A stretch of 64,000 nt of DNA from a virus. The notes under the pieces are model-generated. The model was not told the origin of the DNA. It saw only the letters and a program-made list of their open reading frames with translations, and did no database searches. The position numbers were made by a program, and so were the translations under genes. Each line of letters begins with the position of its first letter. Position 1 is the first letter of the stretch. The stretch is from positions 98,342-162,341 of the IMG/VR virus record IMGVR_UViG_3300028786_000006. The stretch is one strand, 5' to 3'. Below are positions 33,492 to 41,681 of the stretch, one piece after another.

Positions 33492-33511
33492 GTTGTTGAT
33501 ACACCAAACCT

Positions 33512-33546
33512 AATCCCCTGGCCATTTAGAGCACAGGGGATTTTTT
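33512..33546 (+). terminator. Intrinsic terminator
   Basis: AATCCCCTG/CAGGGGATT stem with TTTTT. Confidence 0.88.
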
Positions 33547-33559
33547 ATGCTCGAACGGT

Positions 33560-33587
33560 TTTACTGAGAGCGGTTACCGGCTATACT
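33560..33587 (+). promoter_or_regulatory. Sigma-70-like promoter
   Basis: TTTACT (33560-33565), 16 bp, TATACT (33582-33587), leader ends CACTGAGG. Confidence 0.75.
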
Positions 33588-33624
33588 CGCTCAAAGCCAT
33601 TTCCTACCACTGAGGGTGTCTGCG

Positions 33625-34338
33625 TTGAATAAGCTAAAGTTGCACAAGGCATTGTCGTTCAAATCAACCCGCCGACCAGGGCAGTTCCACACGTTCCCGG
33701 CCGGGTTTACCGTCAACGTGCAGCGTAAAACCAAGAAGTCCAAGGAAACCTATTGGGCGCTGTTCGAAGGCGTTCGCTACGTGTTAGACGCCGATGAGGT
33801 ACAAGTTCAACTCTACCAAAAGGACTGGTTGATGCCCAGACGGGGGTTCTTCCGCGACGAGTTCCGCCAAATCGCACCATCGATTTGGGAAGCGGTGCGC
33901 GACTTCCGGTATGCCATGGAAGGGTGTTTGGTTGTACCCAGAGACAAACCAAAACCGGTTGTCAACGTCGGCACCGTTGGCCATTGTGATCACGGACGTC
34001 AGCCCGGTGTCCAGCCGTTCAACTCATACGACCCCGACTTTTTTAAGTCCGACCGCCTGGGTCGGTCGGGCCCAGTCTGGCCAAGCCTGGGTCAAGCCAA
34101 CCTTGAATGTGGTGGGCTCAGGCACGGGGAGCTCAGCATGTTGACTTCCCGGTTGGTGCGTCAATCGCGTCGGGTTGAACCGCTTGAGGATTTACCTCTG
34201 GGCCACGCACGGCATATGGTATTGATCGTTGACACCGAAGGCCACACCCCAGAAGACGATTCCCGCATGGAAGTGCTGGCCAAGAGCATGGCATCCATTG
34301 CTGACGTCTACATTCTCGATCGTTCAAAGGTAAACTGA
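33625..34338 (+). CDS. Hypothetical protein with EF-Tu-like G1 fragment
   Basis: 237 residues from TTG 33625, placed 9 nt after GAGG as in other cassette genes (GTG at 33616 is too near). Around residue 112 the stretch VVNVGTVGHCDHGRQ resembles the EF-Tu nucleotide loop (NVGTIGHVDHGKT), but the key Lys-Thr pair is replaced by Arg-Gln. GTP binding is therefore doubtful. First gene of a four-gene overlapping operon. Confidence 0.65.
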   Translation: MNKLKLHKALSFKSTRRPGQFHTFPAGFTVNVQRKTKKSKETYWALFEGVRYVLDADEVQVQLYQKDWLMPRRGFFRDEFRQIAPSIWEAVRDFRYAMEGCLVVPRDKPKPVVNVGTVGHCDHGRQPGVQPFNSYDPDFFKSDRLGRSGPVWPSLGQANLECGGLRHGELSMLTSRLVRQSRRVEPLEDLPLGHARHMVLIVDTEGHTPEDDSRMEVLAKSMASIADVYILDRSKVN

Positions 34339-34874
34339 TGGGCCGTACAAGACAAGGCGTTGCGCCGCCCGGCGTGGTAGTCGGACCAAAGACCAAGAAG
34401 CGGGTGCCCAAGGTGGAAGACCCAATCAAGAAGTTCCTGTTCTTGAACCCGCGACCAAAGGGCCTGGGTACGCCCAAGGCACCATACACCCGGAACCAGA
34501 ACCGTGGCCACAAGAAGCCGGCGCCAAAGCCACCCAAGGGCCTGGTGTTGCACAAGATCAAGGTGACGGTACGCGTTGACCTGGGGCCTGAGCTGCTCGC
34601 CAAGCGTGAGCCCGGTAACACCCAGACGTTCAAAGCGTTCAATATCCACACCACGGCGGTCACCCGTCGCGGGAAGTTTTACCTGTGTGTGGCCGATCCC
34701 CGGGTGATACAGCAGCTGCGCGACAAGGGATACAAGGTGCCCAACACCGACCTCTTGCGCATCGTACAGCTGGACAACCCGTTGGTGTGGCTACCGACGC
34801 TTGAGAAGTACACCTGGTGGTATCCGCAACCGCGTACCAACCCTACTGACCCAACTCCCTCCCCCGAGGTTTGA
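34338..34874 (+). CDS. Hypothetical very basic protein
   Basis: 178 residues. The first 75 are Lys/Arg/Pro-rich (KPAPKPPKG), likely disordered and nucleic-acid-binding; the rest looks folded. TGATG overlap with the gene before. Confidence 0.75.
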   Translation: MGRTRQGVAPPGVVVGPKTKKRVPKVEDPIKKFLFLNPRPKGLGTPKAPYTRNQNRGHKKPAPKPPKGLVLHKIKVTVRVDLGPELLAKREPGNTQTFKAFNIHTTAVTRRGKFYLCVADPRVIQQLRDKGYKVPNTDLLRIVQLDNPLVWLPTLEKYTWWYPQPRTNPTDPTPSPEV

Positions 34875-34876
34875 TA

Positions 34877-35938
34877 ATGAGCATCGTCTTCTACACCCCG
34901 CCATACGGTAACCTGATCATTGACGCCGCCACCAAGCAGCTGCGAAAGATCCCCATGTCGCTCAAGGGGCTGCAATGGTTGATCCGTACCAACGCTCCCC
35001 TGGGCAAAGCCTACCTCAGCATGCACCTCCCGTCCGGTAGTCGGCTGGACCCAGAGACGCTCGCCAAGGAATTGCTCAGTGTTCAACCTATGGCTACCCA
35101 GTCGCGCCCTATCAGCCCGGAAGAAGCGTGGAAGCGCGCCCAACCAGTCCTCAGACAAATGGGCGCGACAGGGTACTGTACCAACAAGCTGTGGGGGAAG
35201 GCTATGACAACCGAAAAGGTCTGTGAATTGATACTCGATGACGTTAAACGCTGGGTGGGTGCTGAACTTGACGATCGCGCTTACAATGGCGAGTGGCCAG
35301 CAGTCAAGGAACAGCGGGAGGCGTTCGGCATCCACAAACGTATCCAGGCCCACACCGCTTTTGAACGTCGACGGATCGGCTTGGACGTTGAACCCATTAA
35401 GCTCAATGCTGAGCAGATGGCGGTAGCACTGCAACACTGCAGCATCAATACCCCAGAGCAAGGGGAGATGGCCCGCGTACGCCAGGCAACCATTATGGCT
35501 TACGGCCAGGCCCCGGTAGAAGCCAAGGAACCGATCGTCAGCCCAGACAAGCGTATCCGCATAGGCCGCAACGCCACCACGGCCGGTCGCTTCCTGCGCC
35601 GCTGCCTACACACCCAACCGCGCATGTGTACCATTGAGACCGACCCAAAGACCGGGGTAGGGCGCCTCCTGTACCGTACGACCGACACTCCTGACGCCAT
35701 CTTGCGTAAGATCAAAGTCGCGGCTGGTCACCTGGTAATGCGCCACGGGCGTATGCCGACGTTCAAAGAGCTTGACCAGCTAATGTTGAACGATTATCAG
35801 ATTTGTATCAACGTTCGCGAGGTTCCTCAGGTTGTGATGTACTGTAGCCCAGGCGAGCCTAACGCCTTCTACGCCACTGACCGCGTTGAATACTTCCAGA
35901 CCAACGGCGTGTGGCCAAAGGAAGAGGTGGATGTATGA
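34877..35938 (+). CDS. Hypothetical protein
   Basis: 353 residues. Helical and basic. RIGRNATTAGRFLRRCL and MPTFKELDQLMLNDYQ might be DNA contacts. GAGG precedes ATG 34877. No family recognised. Confidence 0.82.
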   Translation: MSIVFYTPPYGNLIIDAATKQLRKIPMSLKGLQWLIRTNAPLGKAYLSMHLPSGSRLDPETLAKELLSVQPMATQSRPISPEEAWKRAQPVLRQMGATGYCTNKLWGKAMTTEKVCELILDDVKRWVGAELDDRAYNGEWPAVKEQREAFGIHKRIQAHTAFERRRIGLDVEPIKLNAEQMAVALQHCSINTPEQGEMARVRQATIMAYGQAPVEAKEPIVSPDKRIRIGRNATTAGRFLRRCLHTQPRMCTIETDPKTGVGRLLYRTTDTPDAILRKIKVAAGHLVMRHGRMPTFKELDQLMLNDYQICINVREVPQVVMYCSPGEPNAFYATDRVEYFQTNGVWPKEEVDV

Positions 35939-36942
35939 TCAACCGTCCACGCATGCGTAACTACCCCCAACTCAATCTATGGTTCTGTTCCTGTGGTTGG
36001 GCCGGCGGCGTAGGCAAGTCAATGGAGGCCGCGTTCAATAGCTGGGTGTCCGATTGTCAGCTGTCGGGTATGGGTAAGGCCGTCCAGGTGTTCCTCGACT
36101 TCCATCGCAAGCCCAAGCCCAAGGTCATCCCGGCTCCAAGACGCGCCGCTGCCGATAGTTTGAACCCTTACGACATTGAGGAGTCCAAGCGGGATCGCCT
36201 GGGTGTATGGCTATTGTCTGAACCAGCCACCGACCAGGTAAGCGCGAATGGCACCAAGCCGTGGGTAGCCACCTACCAAACAGACCCTGGCATGTTTGCC
36301 CGGTTGATAGGCAACGACCGCTTCATACAGTCACCAGAAGAGCTCACGTACTACCCTCGCGACCAGTGGTATGAAGCGGCCCTCAATGCAGTCCGGGGTC
36401 GCGAAGAACAGATCTTCAAGGCAAACCGGGGCCGGGGCACAGATGTTCAGATTCTTCCCGATGGCAACGTAGACCTCACTCACATCGTAGACCTGTTCAA
36501 ACTTCCCAAGGGTTACAACGAGCCCCCACCGGCAGGACACTTCATACGCCGGCCAATGTCTTGTGAAGACTACGGTATGGACACCAAAAGCTGCTTCGAC
36601 CAAGAGGTAGAAGACGCATTCCTGGACGAACTCAATAGCATCGCCAAGCCTCAGCAACCAGAGCCACCCATAGGCCCATTAGGCAACACCGGAACCTGGG
36701 GGAGCCGCCTGTATACACGTGAAGTCATACAAGAGGACATCGCTCACCGTAACGCTCAAGAGGAACGGGTACGCCTCCAAGACGGCCTGCAGTGCTTCCT
36801 GAGCCTGGACCGCTCTCCTAAAGGGGATATTCACCGTTTCTTCCGTGGGCGCGTAGCCCGTCCCGGTGACGTGGTGGAGTTTGTCTGTAGCTTCGTAGCA
36901 GATAACCAATTGGGCCTCTCTATGCGCGTTAGAGAGCACTAG
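35935..36942 (+). CDS. Hypothetical protein with N-terminal Cys motif
   Basis: 335 residues, ATGA overlap. CSC near residues 18-20 and a CQ follow, a possible partial zinc site. Hydrophilic, Pro-rich; no family recognised. Last gene of this operon. Confidence 0.8.
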   Translation: MINRPRMRNYPQLNLWFCSCGWAGGVGKSMEAAFNSWVSDCQLSGMGKAVQVFLDFHRKPKPKVIPAPRRAAADSLNPYDIEESKRDRLGVWLLSEPATDQVSANGTKPWVATYQTDPGMFARLIGNDRFIQSPEELTYYPRDQWYEAALNAVRGREEQIFKANRGRGTDVQILPDGNVDLTHIVDLFKLPKGYNEPPPAGHFIRRPMSCEDYGMDTKSCFDQEVEDAFLDELNSIAKPQQPEPPIGPLGNTGTWGSRLYTREVIQEDIAHRNAQEERVRLQDGLQCFLSLDRSPKGDIHRFFRGRVARPGDVVEFVCSFVADNQLGLSMRVREH

Positions 36943-37238
36943 AACGCCACTCTCGTCGCCCAGGCCTCACGCTCCTCCCTGGATACGCCAGACGGGGTGG
37001 CTCTATAGGTTTATAGGCCCTAGCGCTGACTCTGAGGAAAGGTTCAAGATTCACAAAGATTCACCAAAATTACGACTTTTTCCTCAGAAAGTAGCCCCAG
37101 AAGATCGAAAGGTTTATAATTTACGCCATAAACGCTCACAAAACGCCTCAAACGCTCCGAACCTCGCTCTAGAAGTTCGAATGTCTGAGCATCCAGCACA
37201 CTGAGCATCTTGAACATTGAACCACAGGAGTTCGAACA
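36943..37238. other. Non-coding gap with long inverted repeat
   Basis: About 296 nt without a supported gene. It holds TCTGAGGAAA/TTTCCTCAGA arms (37031-37088) with a 37-nt loop and a TATAAT at 37115 without a clear -35. Repeats of AACATTGAACCACA begin near 37213. It may contain a leader or a promoter for the gene at 37239. Confidence 0.5.
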
Positions 37239-37338
37239 TTGAACATTGAACCACAACAGACGGCGAGGACCGTGGTGATCCAGGACGAGGTCGGTCAGCC
37301 CCGTACCCCTAACATTGAACCACAACAGACGGCGAGGA
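37238..37338 (+). repeat. Direct repeat, two copies
   Basis: ATTGAACCACAACAGACGGC, continuing into GAGGA, occurs near 37245 and again near 37315, about 73 nt apart. A shorter AACATTGAACCACA copy lies just upstream. Confidence 0.75.
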
Positions 37339-37592
37339 TCGCAGTGATCGGGGCCGACGGCTTCCCCTCCGAGGCGTTCATGGAGGCGCTCAAGGCCAGG
37401 CACCCAGGGTATGAGGTGGTCTGTATTGATAGTCTGAGCGACCTGGGACCCGAGGTAATAGTCCACGATGGCCTCCACCCTTGCCCCATGCCAGTCAAGG
37501 AACAGTTCTATGGCCGTGAGCGCATCGGTAAGGGCGAACGTAAGGCCGGGCGCCGCGATCGCTGGAACGGTAACGGGAGGCCTGGACGATGA
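37239..37592 (+). CDS. Hypothetical protein with N-terminal duplication
   Basis: 117 residues, TTG start with AGGAG 8 nt upstream. The N-terminus repeats NIEPQQTAR twice, reflecting a 73-bp-spaced direct repeat of the DNA. The core RIAVIGADGFPSEAFMEALKARHPGYEVV could be a nucleotide-binding fold. C-terminus basic. The first repeat may be a copied start region. Confidence 0.6.
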   Translation: MNIEPQQTARTVVIQDEVGQPRTPNIEPQQTARIAVIGADGFPSEAFMEALKARHPGYEVVCIDSLSDLGPEVIVHDGLHPCPMPVKEQFYGRERIGKGERKAGRRDRWNGNGRPGR

Positions 37593-37720
37593 TCTGGATT
37601 ACTGCTCACCCCGTCGCGACCACCTTCATTGTTCTGGGCGTCGTGGCCTTGATTGTCGTAATTTGCCGTAAGGGTGGCGCTGGGGCTATCCTTGAGGCCA
37701 TTGTCGATGCACTCACATAA
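37589..37720 (+). CDS. Small membrane protein
   Basis: 43 residues: MIWITAHPVATTFIVLGVVA, then LIVVIC, is a single hydrophobic span, followed by RKGGAGAILEAIVDALT. ATGA overlap with the previous gene; GGGAGG 8 nt before ATG. Confidence 0.68.
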   Translation: MIWITAHPVATTFIVLGVVALIVVICRKGGAGAILEAIVDALT

Positions 37721-37730
37721 GGTTTGAACC

Positions 37731-38285
37731 ATGACCACGCCCACTCAAGCGGTACTCAACGCCCTGCTCCACATTGAACTCCTGGCTTCAACCCCCGAAG
37801 GCCTCGTGGAACTGAATCGACCATCCCTGGGCCTCTGCTCAACCATGATCGATGTTCTGCATCTACAGCTCGACAACCAGGACACCGTACTCCCTGAGTT
37901 TGAAGCTGCCATCGCCCTGTGGGATAACACTCAGAAGCATCTGTTCATGTGTTGGCCCGAGTTCAGCGGGAATGAGACCTACCCTATCAAGGTTGAACCA
38001 TTCACCACACCGATGAGCGAGGACATGTTGATCGACCCGGTTGATCAGTTCAACATGTCAGTGACCATGTACGGCCACAACGCCTATGGGGAAGCCCGGT
38101 TGCGCCTGGTGTCCTACATGGTCAAGAACTTCAGGATGGCACTGACCGAATACCAGGTCATCTGTGACAGGTCGAACAACCCAGAAGTCACCGTGTCCCC
38201 TACTCTGGTCGAGTGTGATTCTTGCCCTACCTCATCGGGTTGTGTGAACACTTGCATGAAGGCCCCGACAGGAGGTGCTGCATGA
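37731..38285 (+). CDS. Hypothetical protein (paralogue of the 45688 gene)
   Basis: 184 residues. CWPEFSGNETYPI...DPVDQ...YGEARLRLVSYM parallels WGEFSGDITFPV...GPFDQ...AYAEARWRLLDYL in the gene at 45688, so both belong to one phage family. A C-terminal Cys cluster (CDSCPTSSGCVNTC) is unique to this copy. It overlaps the next gene by 4 nt. Confidence 0.8.
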   Translation: MTTPTQAVLNALLHIELLASTPEGLVELNRPSLGLCSTMIDVLHLQLDNQDTVLPEFEAAIALWDNTQKHLFMCWPEFSGNETYPIKVEPFTTPMSEDMLIDPVDQFNMSVTMYGHNAYGEARLRLVSYMVKNFRMALTEYQVICDRSNNPEVTVSPTLVECDSCPTSSGCVNTCMKAPTGGAA

Positions 38286-38722
38286 TCACCTGGGCCTACT
38301 CCAAGACCGCCAACGGGGGTTATCAGGTATCCACCAAGGGCGACACCCGCTTCAGTGCCCTGCTCGCCAAGATGCCAGATGGTCGAACTATCGAGGAATG
38401 GTATCAGTGTGACATCAAGGGTTACGATGTAGGTGGCACTGACTGGAAGCTGGGCAAGGGCAAACCACCCCTCCACGGCATCCCTCGGGAGCACCTCTGG
38501 GAGATGTACCTGGGCCTGTGGCGTATATGGGCGGTACACAACCACCTCCATATGCAGGACCTCCTGCTCCGTGCACGCCAGCATAACAACGTGTTGGTGG
38601 ACAGCTTTGCCTCAGGGAACATCAACCAGGCCCGCGCCCTGGCTCAGATACTGAACGACTGGTTCATCAGTGCCCCTGAGCGTACGCCCTCACTGTCCAT
38701 GTTCGAACTTTGCCACGAATAA
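38282..38722 (+). CDS. Hypothetical protein
   Basis: 146 residues, Trp-rich and helical (LWEMYLGLWRIWAVHNHLHMQDLLLRAR). GGAGG precedes ATG 38282. Unknown. Confidence 0.8.
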   Translation: MITWAYSKTANGGYQVSTKGDTRFSALLAKMPDGRTIEEWYQCDIKGYDVGGTDWKLGKGKPPLHGIPREHLWEMYLGLWRIWAVHNHLHMQDLLLRARQHNNVLVDSFASGNINQARALAQILNDWFISAPERTPSLSMFELCHE

Positions 38723-38742
38723 AAATAGTTTGAACTTGGGGG

Positions 38743-38771
38743 TTGCGTTGACCAATAGTCTGAAGTATACT
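38743..38771 (+). promoter_or_regulatory. Sigma-70-like promoter
   Basis: TTGCGT (38743-38748), 17 bp, TATACT (38766-38771); upstream AAAATAGTTTGAAC and downstream CACTGAGG match the cassette. Confidence 0.82.
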
Positions 38772-38808
38772 GACCTCATTGAACAGCACATCCACTGAGG
38801 GATAGATC

Positions 38809-39099
38809 ATGACTCGCATCACCACCAACAGCCCAGCTGAGACCATCCACTCGTCCATGCGCCACACCGCCAGCATCGCCTGTGTCAGCACCCACCACTT
38901 CGACAAGGCAACCGCTGGCCTGATCCTCGCCGAAGAGATCGAAGCGCTGATGTCGTACGACCACCTGTCCGCCGAAGAGCTTCGTGAGGAGCTGGGGAAG
39001 AAGATCGAACAGTACCACGCCACCAAGGCCGAAGCCAAGAAGCGCTTCCTGACCCGTGGCGCCAAGATCGATGCCACCATCTACACCGATGCATCGTAA
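38809..39099 (+). CDS. Hypothetical protein
   Basis: 96 residues, helical with charged coiled-coil-like end (AEELREELGKKIEQYHATKAEAKK). First gene of a six-gene small-protein operon. Confidence 0.8.
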   Translation: MTRITTNSPAETIHSSMRHTASIACVSTHHFDKATAGLILAEEIEALMSYDHLSAEELREELGKKIEQYHATKAEAKKRFLTRGAKIDATIYTDAS

Positions 39100-39111
39100 G
39101 GGAGTCTGAAC

Positions 39112-39225
39112 ATGAAAGCTCGCAAGATGATCGCGGTACTGGTGTTCGGTGAATGGGTCATCGTTGACCGTGAGTGCTTCCGTGAACACGGCCCACTGAA
39201 CGTATGCGCCCGCTGCGTCGCCTAA
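39112..39225 (+). CDS. Tiny Cys-containing protein
   Basis: 37 residues (MKARKMIAVLVFGEWVIVDR...NVCARCVA) with CARC and an upstream Cys, a possible zinc knuckle. AAGGGAG lies 8 nt upstream of ATG. Confidence 0.62.
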   Translation: MKARKMIAVLVFGEWVIVDRECFREHGPLNVCARCVA

Positions 39226-39241
39226 CCCGGAGGATCTGAAC

Positions 39242-39439
39242 ATGAACATCAAATTGACGGGCGGCCTGGGTAACACCGGGTTCACCCATGGGCACCATCA
39301 GGCGACCCACCGCATCTGGCTCGAAGCCAACCAAGGGGCGACCGTGGCCGCCACCCGCCATAACATGAACTACTACGCCATCGCTGAAGGTGAGGCCAAG
39401 GGCGAACTGGTTCATGTCTACGAAGCACGGGTGGTCTGA
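39242..39439 (+). CDS. Hypothetical small protein
   Basis: 65 residues, His/Gly-rich (GGLGNTGFTHGHHQATH). Good ribosome site (GGAGG). Confidence 0.72.
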   Translation: MNIKLTGGLGNTGFTHGHHQATHRIWLEANQGATVAATRHNMNYYAIAEGEAKGELVHVYEARVV

Positions 39440-39441
39440 AC

Positions 39442-39636
39442 ATGTCTGACCAACTGAAGGCCAAGCTCCTCAGCGAGAACGCTGGCAACAAGAACGTGTA
39501 TGTGGTGGCTATCCAGCTCCGAGATCCCCGAGGCGCCCCGATCTGGTGCGATGTGTACCGTAACGCCAACCGTGAGGCTGCGGAGCGCTTCGTAGGCCAG
39601 AACGGCTTCATGCTGGTATCCCGGGAGTGTCGCTGA
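39442..39636 (+). CDS. Hypothetical small protein
   Basis: 64 residues, alpha/beta (NVYVVAIQLRDPRGAPIWCDVY). Overlaps the next start by TGATG. Confidence 0.72.
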   Translation: MSDQLKAKLLSENAGNKNVYVVAIQLRDPRGAPIWCDVYRNANREAAERFVGQNGFMLVSRECR

Positions 39637-39848
39637 TGACCACTGTGACGTTCGAAAGGGTCAAACGCGAAGAGGCCGGCCGCGCCTGGGCTGTAATGAA
39701 GGATGGCGTCATGACCAACCTTCAGGTGACCTCCCACCAGCGCGTCTACTGGGTTCGTGAGTATAGCGGCGACAGCTGGAAGACCCTGACCGCCCATGAC
39801 TCGCTCGATAAGGCCAAGGCCGCTGCCAAGCGCAAGGTGTCCCAGTGA
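39636..39848 (+). CDS. Hypothetical small protein
   Basis: 70 residues, basic C-terminal helix (LDKAKAAAKRKVSQ). ATG overlaps the previous stop. Confidence 0.72.
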   Translation: MTTVTFERVKREEAGRAWAVMKDGVMTNLQVTSHQRVYWVREYSGDSWKTLTAHDSLDKAKAAAKRKVSQ

Positions 39849-40057
39849 GCCAGGCCCTCCCTGTGGAGAACACCGTCCGGGGTTGGCACTTGGTGTTCGC
39901 TCATACCCGGTCACACTACTACGTGGACAGCCATAGCCTGTGTGGTCGCCTCACCGTGACCCTGGGCACCAAGCTGTTCAATGAATTACACCAGTCTGGA
40001 TTCAACTGTGCCATCTGCGCGAAGAAGCGTGAGCGCCTGTTTCCCAACGAAGTCTGA
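39845..40057 (+). CDS. Small zinc-binding protein (paralogue of the 61905 gene)
   Basis: 70 residues, GTG start with GTGA overlap. HYYVDSHSLCGR...NCAICAKKRERL has the same spacing as the protein at 61905 (HYFVNGQSLCNR...NCASCQAKREKL). The C/C-x2-C set suggests a zinc site. Confidence 0.75.
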   Translation: MSQALPVENTVRGWHLVFAHTRSHYYVDSHSLCGRLTVTLGTKLFNELHQSGFNCAICAKKRERLFPNEV

Positions 40058-40075
40058 ACACAAGGAGTACATCAT

Positions 40076-40255
40076 ATGACCATCATCACCGCTGAAGAGT
40101 TCGAGAAGCGCACTGGCCGCCCGCCGATCGAGGACGACCTGGAGCGCTCCAACTGCCCCAAGGCCGGGCAACCGGGCCACTCGAGCTGCGGATGGAACGC
40201 CGAGCGTGACCTGCCAATGTTCATGGGTCGTGGCGCGACCAACCCACAGTCCTGA
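40076..40255 (+). CDS. Hypothetical small protein
   Basis: 59 residues (MTIITAEEFEKRTGRPPIEDDLER...), hydrophilic, with two Cys. CAAGGAG 9 nt before ATG. Last gene before a terminator. Confidence 0.7.
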   Translation: MTIITAEEFEKRTGRPPIEDDLERSNCPKAGQPGHSSCGWNAERDLPMFMGRGATNPQS

Positions 40256-40267
40256 ACACATCCACCC

Positions 40268-40299
40268 CGCGCCCTGGCCTAACGGTCGGGGCGTTTTTA
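40268..40299 (+). terminator. Intrinsic terminator
   Basis: CGCCC/GGGCG stem and TTTTTATT. Confidence 0.8.
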
Positions 40300-40312
40300 T
40301 TTGAACCAGGGG

Positions 40313-40341
40313 TTGTATGTTCAGAGTCTTGGTTGTATCAT
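40313..40341 (+). promoter_or_regulatory. Sigma-70-like promoter
   Basis: TTGTAT (40313-40318), 17 bp, TATCAT (40336-40341), then GGGCTCATTGAAC. Confidence 0.7.
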
Positions 40342-40375
40342 GGGCTCATTGAACACCTACCCCGGAGTACACGAC

Positions 40376-40606
40376 ATGACCTACGCAGAAGAACTTTCCA
40401 AGCTCAGCCGTGACGACTTCTTCACACGTATCGATCGCGATATGCGCGACGCCGACCTGGAGTTTGCAGAGGTCTGCACTAAGCGCTCCGATGAGGAATT
40501 GGTTGACACCCTCAACTATTGGAAAGATCGCGAAGGTCGTTTCGCCGCTAGCCGCGCAGCCATTGTGAAGGCCGAGATCAACGACCGGATACATGGTAAG
40601 ATCTAA
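40376..40606 (+). CDS. Hypothetical protein
   Basis: 76 residues, acidic helical (EELSKLSRDDFFTRIDRDMRDADLEF). CGGAG before ATG 40376; earlier in-frame starts fall inside the promoter. Confidence 0.78.
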   Translation: MTYAEELSKLSRDDFFTRIDRDMRDADLEFAEVCTKRSDEELVDTLNYWKDREGRFAASRAAIVKAEINDRIHGKI

Positions 40607-40677
40607 CCATCCACCAAACCCCGAGCCCCTTCACTGGGGCTTTGTGCTACCTGACGATCCACTATGAGGAACTCTGA

Positions 40678-41169
40678 ATGTCTGTAACACTCGCTCAACT
40701 GCGTGAACTGAAGCCCATGACCCGAGCCGAAGAGTTTGAATTGCGTGAGGCTGAGTCCAGGCGCCGCTTCCCCCTCAAGTGGGAGCTCCAGGTTGGTGAC
40801 CAGATCATCGCCACTGAAGACGCCCGCTACGAGAAGCACATCAGCGCTGAGCAGCATTACTCCCAGCGCGTGGGCCACATCATCCGTGTGAACAACCCCA
40901 AGATGAATGGGATCACTGGTGGTCACGGGATCTACGGCATGTCCCACACCGGGCGATCCATCCTGGGCTATGGCTCAAGCCTGAATGATGGCACCTACCG
41001 CCGGGCAACCCATGATGACGTAGGCTACATGGACACTCGTGAGGGCTGGATCAAGGTGCTCGGTGATGAAGCCAAGTCTGAGCGAATCCAGAGCTTCTGT
41101 TACGGCGTGGTTGCCTTGCTGGCTCTGGGTGCGTTAGCCTTGTCTCACCTCCAACACATCGGACTTTGA
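40678..41169 (+). CDS. Hypothetical tail-anchored protein
   Basis: 163 residues. Soluble N-terminal part and a C-terminal hydrophobic span (GVVALLALGALALSHL, about 143-158), so probably anchored at the inner membrane by its end. Confidence 0.77.
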   Translation: MSVTLAQLRELKPMTRAEEFELREAESRRRFPLKWELQVGDQIIATEDARYEKHISAEQHYSQRVGHIIRVNNPKMNGITGGHGIYGMSHTGRSILGYGSSLNDGTYRRATHDDVGYMDTREGWIKVLGDEAKSERIQSFCYGVVALLALGALALSHLQHIGL

Positions 41170-41217
41170 ACCAACATGAATGCACTTGCGCTGTTCAAGA
41201 ATCAACAGGAGGCGACC

Positions 41218-41544
41218 ATGACCCGCCTTCGCCAAGCCACGCACCTCTTCAATGAGCTGGCCCCGGCTACCCGTGAGCGCTTGATGCCGTTGATCCTGGC
41301 CGGTAGTAAGGGCGTCCCATTGAGCACCCTGACCAGCTATGAAGGTGAGTCCTTCGCCCGCTGGAAGGATGAACATGGCCTGATGCTTGAGGGGATGGGC
41401 TACCACCTACACCTGTCGGGGTTCACCAACGTCCGCCCGGCCCAGGTCTTCTGTACCATCGATGTCGGCTTCGTCCAGGACTTGGCCCTCTTTCAACAGC
41501 TGGTGGTGGAAGGCCGCCGTGACCGAGACCCACTATGGTGCTGA
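41218..41544 (+). CDS. Hypothetical protein
   Basis: 108 residues. AGGAGG lies 5 nt before ATG 41218 and decides the start over ATG 41176. Overlaps the next frame by 10 nt. Confidence 0.72.
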   Translation: MTRLRQATHLFNELAPATRERLMPLILAGSKGVPLSTLTSYEGESFARWKDEHGLMLEGMGYHLHLSGFTNVRPAQVFCTIDVGFVQDLALFQQLVVEGRRDRDPLWC

Positions 41545-41681
41545 TCAAACTGTGGAACCGATTGACCGGGCGCGACAAGCTGCTCGCACGAATCGATGAA
41601 CTGGAATCCCAGGTGTATGCCATGGAAGACCAGATCATCGGCCTTCAAGAGATTATGGAAGAACACGGAGAACCCGTATGA
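41535..41681 (+). CDS. Small coiled-coil protein
   Basis: 48 residues (RIDELESQVYAMEDQIIGLQ), heptad-like helix. Stop overlaps the next ATG (ATGA). Confidence 0.6.
   Translation: MVLIKLWNRLTGRDKLLARIDELESQVYAMEDQIIGLQEIMEEHGEPV

Noticed and set aside
37239-37340. CRISPR-like repeats
   Set aside because: Only two full copies inside a coding region, with no spacer array.
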